Source: JAGNXB01 sp942490895 (lineage in GTDB: Bacteria; Bacteroidota; Bacteroidia; Chitinophagales; Saprospiraceae). Taken from it: DNA of 64,000 nt. The notes beneath the pieces were generated by a model, which made no database searches, was not told the DNA's origin, and worked only from the letters and a program-made list of their open reading frames with translations. The stretch covers positions 186,001 to 250,000 of the forward strand of contig CALNZC010000029.1 of NCBI GenBank assembly GCA_942490895.1. Reading direction: 5' to 3'. Position 1 is the first letter of the stretch. Each line of letters starts with the position of its first letter. The position numbers and the translations under genes were made by a program. This document shows, piece after piece, positions 63,719-64,000 of this stretch.

Positions 63719-63757
63719 AAAGGGCCATTCACCAGCTGGTGAATGGCCCTTTTTTTA
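63719..63757 (+). terminator. Rho-independent terminator of the OmpA-family gene
   Basis: AGGGCCATTCACC pairs with GGTGAATGGCCCT around an AGCT loop and is followed by seven T, 20 nt after the stop. The A/T flanks also allow termination from the opposite strand. Confidence 0.93.
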
Positions 63758-63773
63758 TCACGTCAAGAAGAAT

Positions 63774-64000
63774 CTAGTCCATCATTGTCAGCTGACCGAT
63801 CAAATGACTCATCGCTTCAATGCCCAGGGGTATGGCTCGCTCTGCATCTGGTAAATAATACGGTGAATGAAGCCCCGGAAGGGCATTTGATTCTCGAGCA
63901 TTATACTGCTCAATAGAGGCTGTCCCCAATCTCAGCATCAACGAAGGAATGGGTGGCTCCTGCCGTCCATATCGGGAAAAGTCCTCACCAATGGTCTGCG
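63774..64000 (-). CDS. M20D-type amidohydrolase, C-terminal end (5' part outside window)
   Basis: About 75 C-terminal residues read TIGEDFSRYGRQEPPIPSLMLRLGT, LHSPYYLPDAERAIPLGIEAMSHLI and end at a TAG (63774). GEDFS and the late His-Ser-Pro segment that binds metal are typical of M20D enzymes such as N-acyl amino acid amidohydrolases (HipO/IAA-amino acid hydrolase type). It belongs to a different M20 subfamily from the receptor-fused peptidase. It converges with the OmpA-family gene, sharing the region of its terminator. Confidence 0.85.
   Translation of the reverse strand, partial: QTIGEDFSRYGRQEPPIPSLMLRLGTASIEQYNARESNALPGLHSPYYLPDAERAIPLGIEAMSHLIGQLTMMD

Overview
The window looks like a chromosomal segment of a member of the phylum Bacteroidota, probably class Saprospiria. 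Several things point there: promoters of the Bacteroidota type (TAnnTTTG -7 boxes) with few Shine-Dalgarno sites, type IX secretion (T9SS) C-terminal sorting domains on two proteins, a DUF1501/DUF1800 pair, a TonB-dependent receptor with a carboxypeptidase-regulatory domain, a DUF6427 membrane protein and SprB-type repeats. The genus assignment is inference; no rRNA gene is present. One tRNA gene (Val, TAC) is seen. No CRISPR array, prophage or intact insertion sequence was recognised.

Layout. 1-4.3 kb: the end of a PPK2 polyphosphate kinase gene, then an AlgJ-like/MBOAT polysaccharide O-acetylation pair with a universal stress protein and a lipoprotein phosphatase. 4.3-12.4 kb: small accessory genes (two GNAT acetyltransferases, DUF456, a YeiH-type exporter, a beta-barrel protein, a three-domain NlpE/META lipoprotein, a class 1 isoprenoid enzyme, a YdeI-like protein). 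13.8-21.6 kb: a complete trpEGDCFBA operon ending in a DAHP synthase gene. It is preceded by a leader peptide with three consecutive Trp codons and a terminator hairpin, a textbook-style attenuator. 21.6-29 kb: a phytase-like esterase, peroxiredoxin, ClpS, lipoproteins, a TRM11-like methyltransferase and long gene-poor stretches.

29-41 kb (almost all minus strand): two small TonB C-terminal-domain proteins, DUF1501/DUF1800, ferritin, an HD-PycTM fusion, and a DsbD system with three DsbD N-terminal domains spread over two genes. 41-45 kb: a deoxyribosyltransferase-like/UbiA gene pair and a decayed two-component system. 45-53 kb: ABC-F ATPase, EamA transporter, a large AsmA-like protein, tRNA-Val, and an oxidoreductase/nitrilase operon.

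53.8-62.5 kb (minus strand) is the most unusual region. It holds a 1271-residue protein that joins a complete M20 metallopeptidase to a complete TonB-dependent outer-membrane receptor, two tandem YiiX/YebB-type cysteine hydrolases, a T9SS-exported seven-repeat SprB-like protein and a thioredoxin-like protein. I infer a peptide capture, import and trimming locus. The window closes with an OmpA-family protein and the end of an M20D amidohydrolase gene.

Intergenic regions are rich in dispersed sequence: a perfect 128-bp direct repeat, a 45-nt imperfect hairpin in three places, 16-bp CCCCGA/TCGGGG palindromes, and small GGTGAGAYACC hairpins whose stems vary in a base-pair-preserving way.
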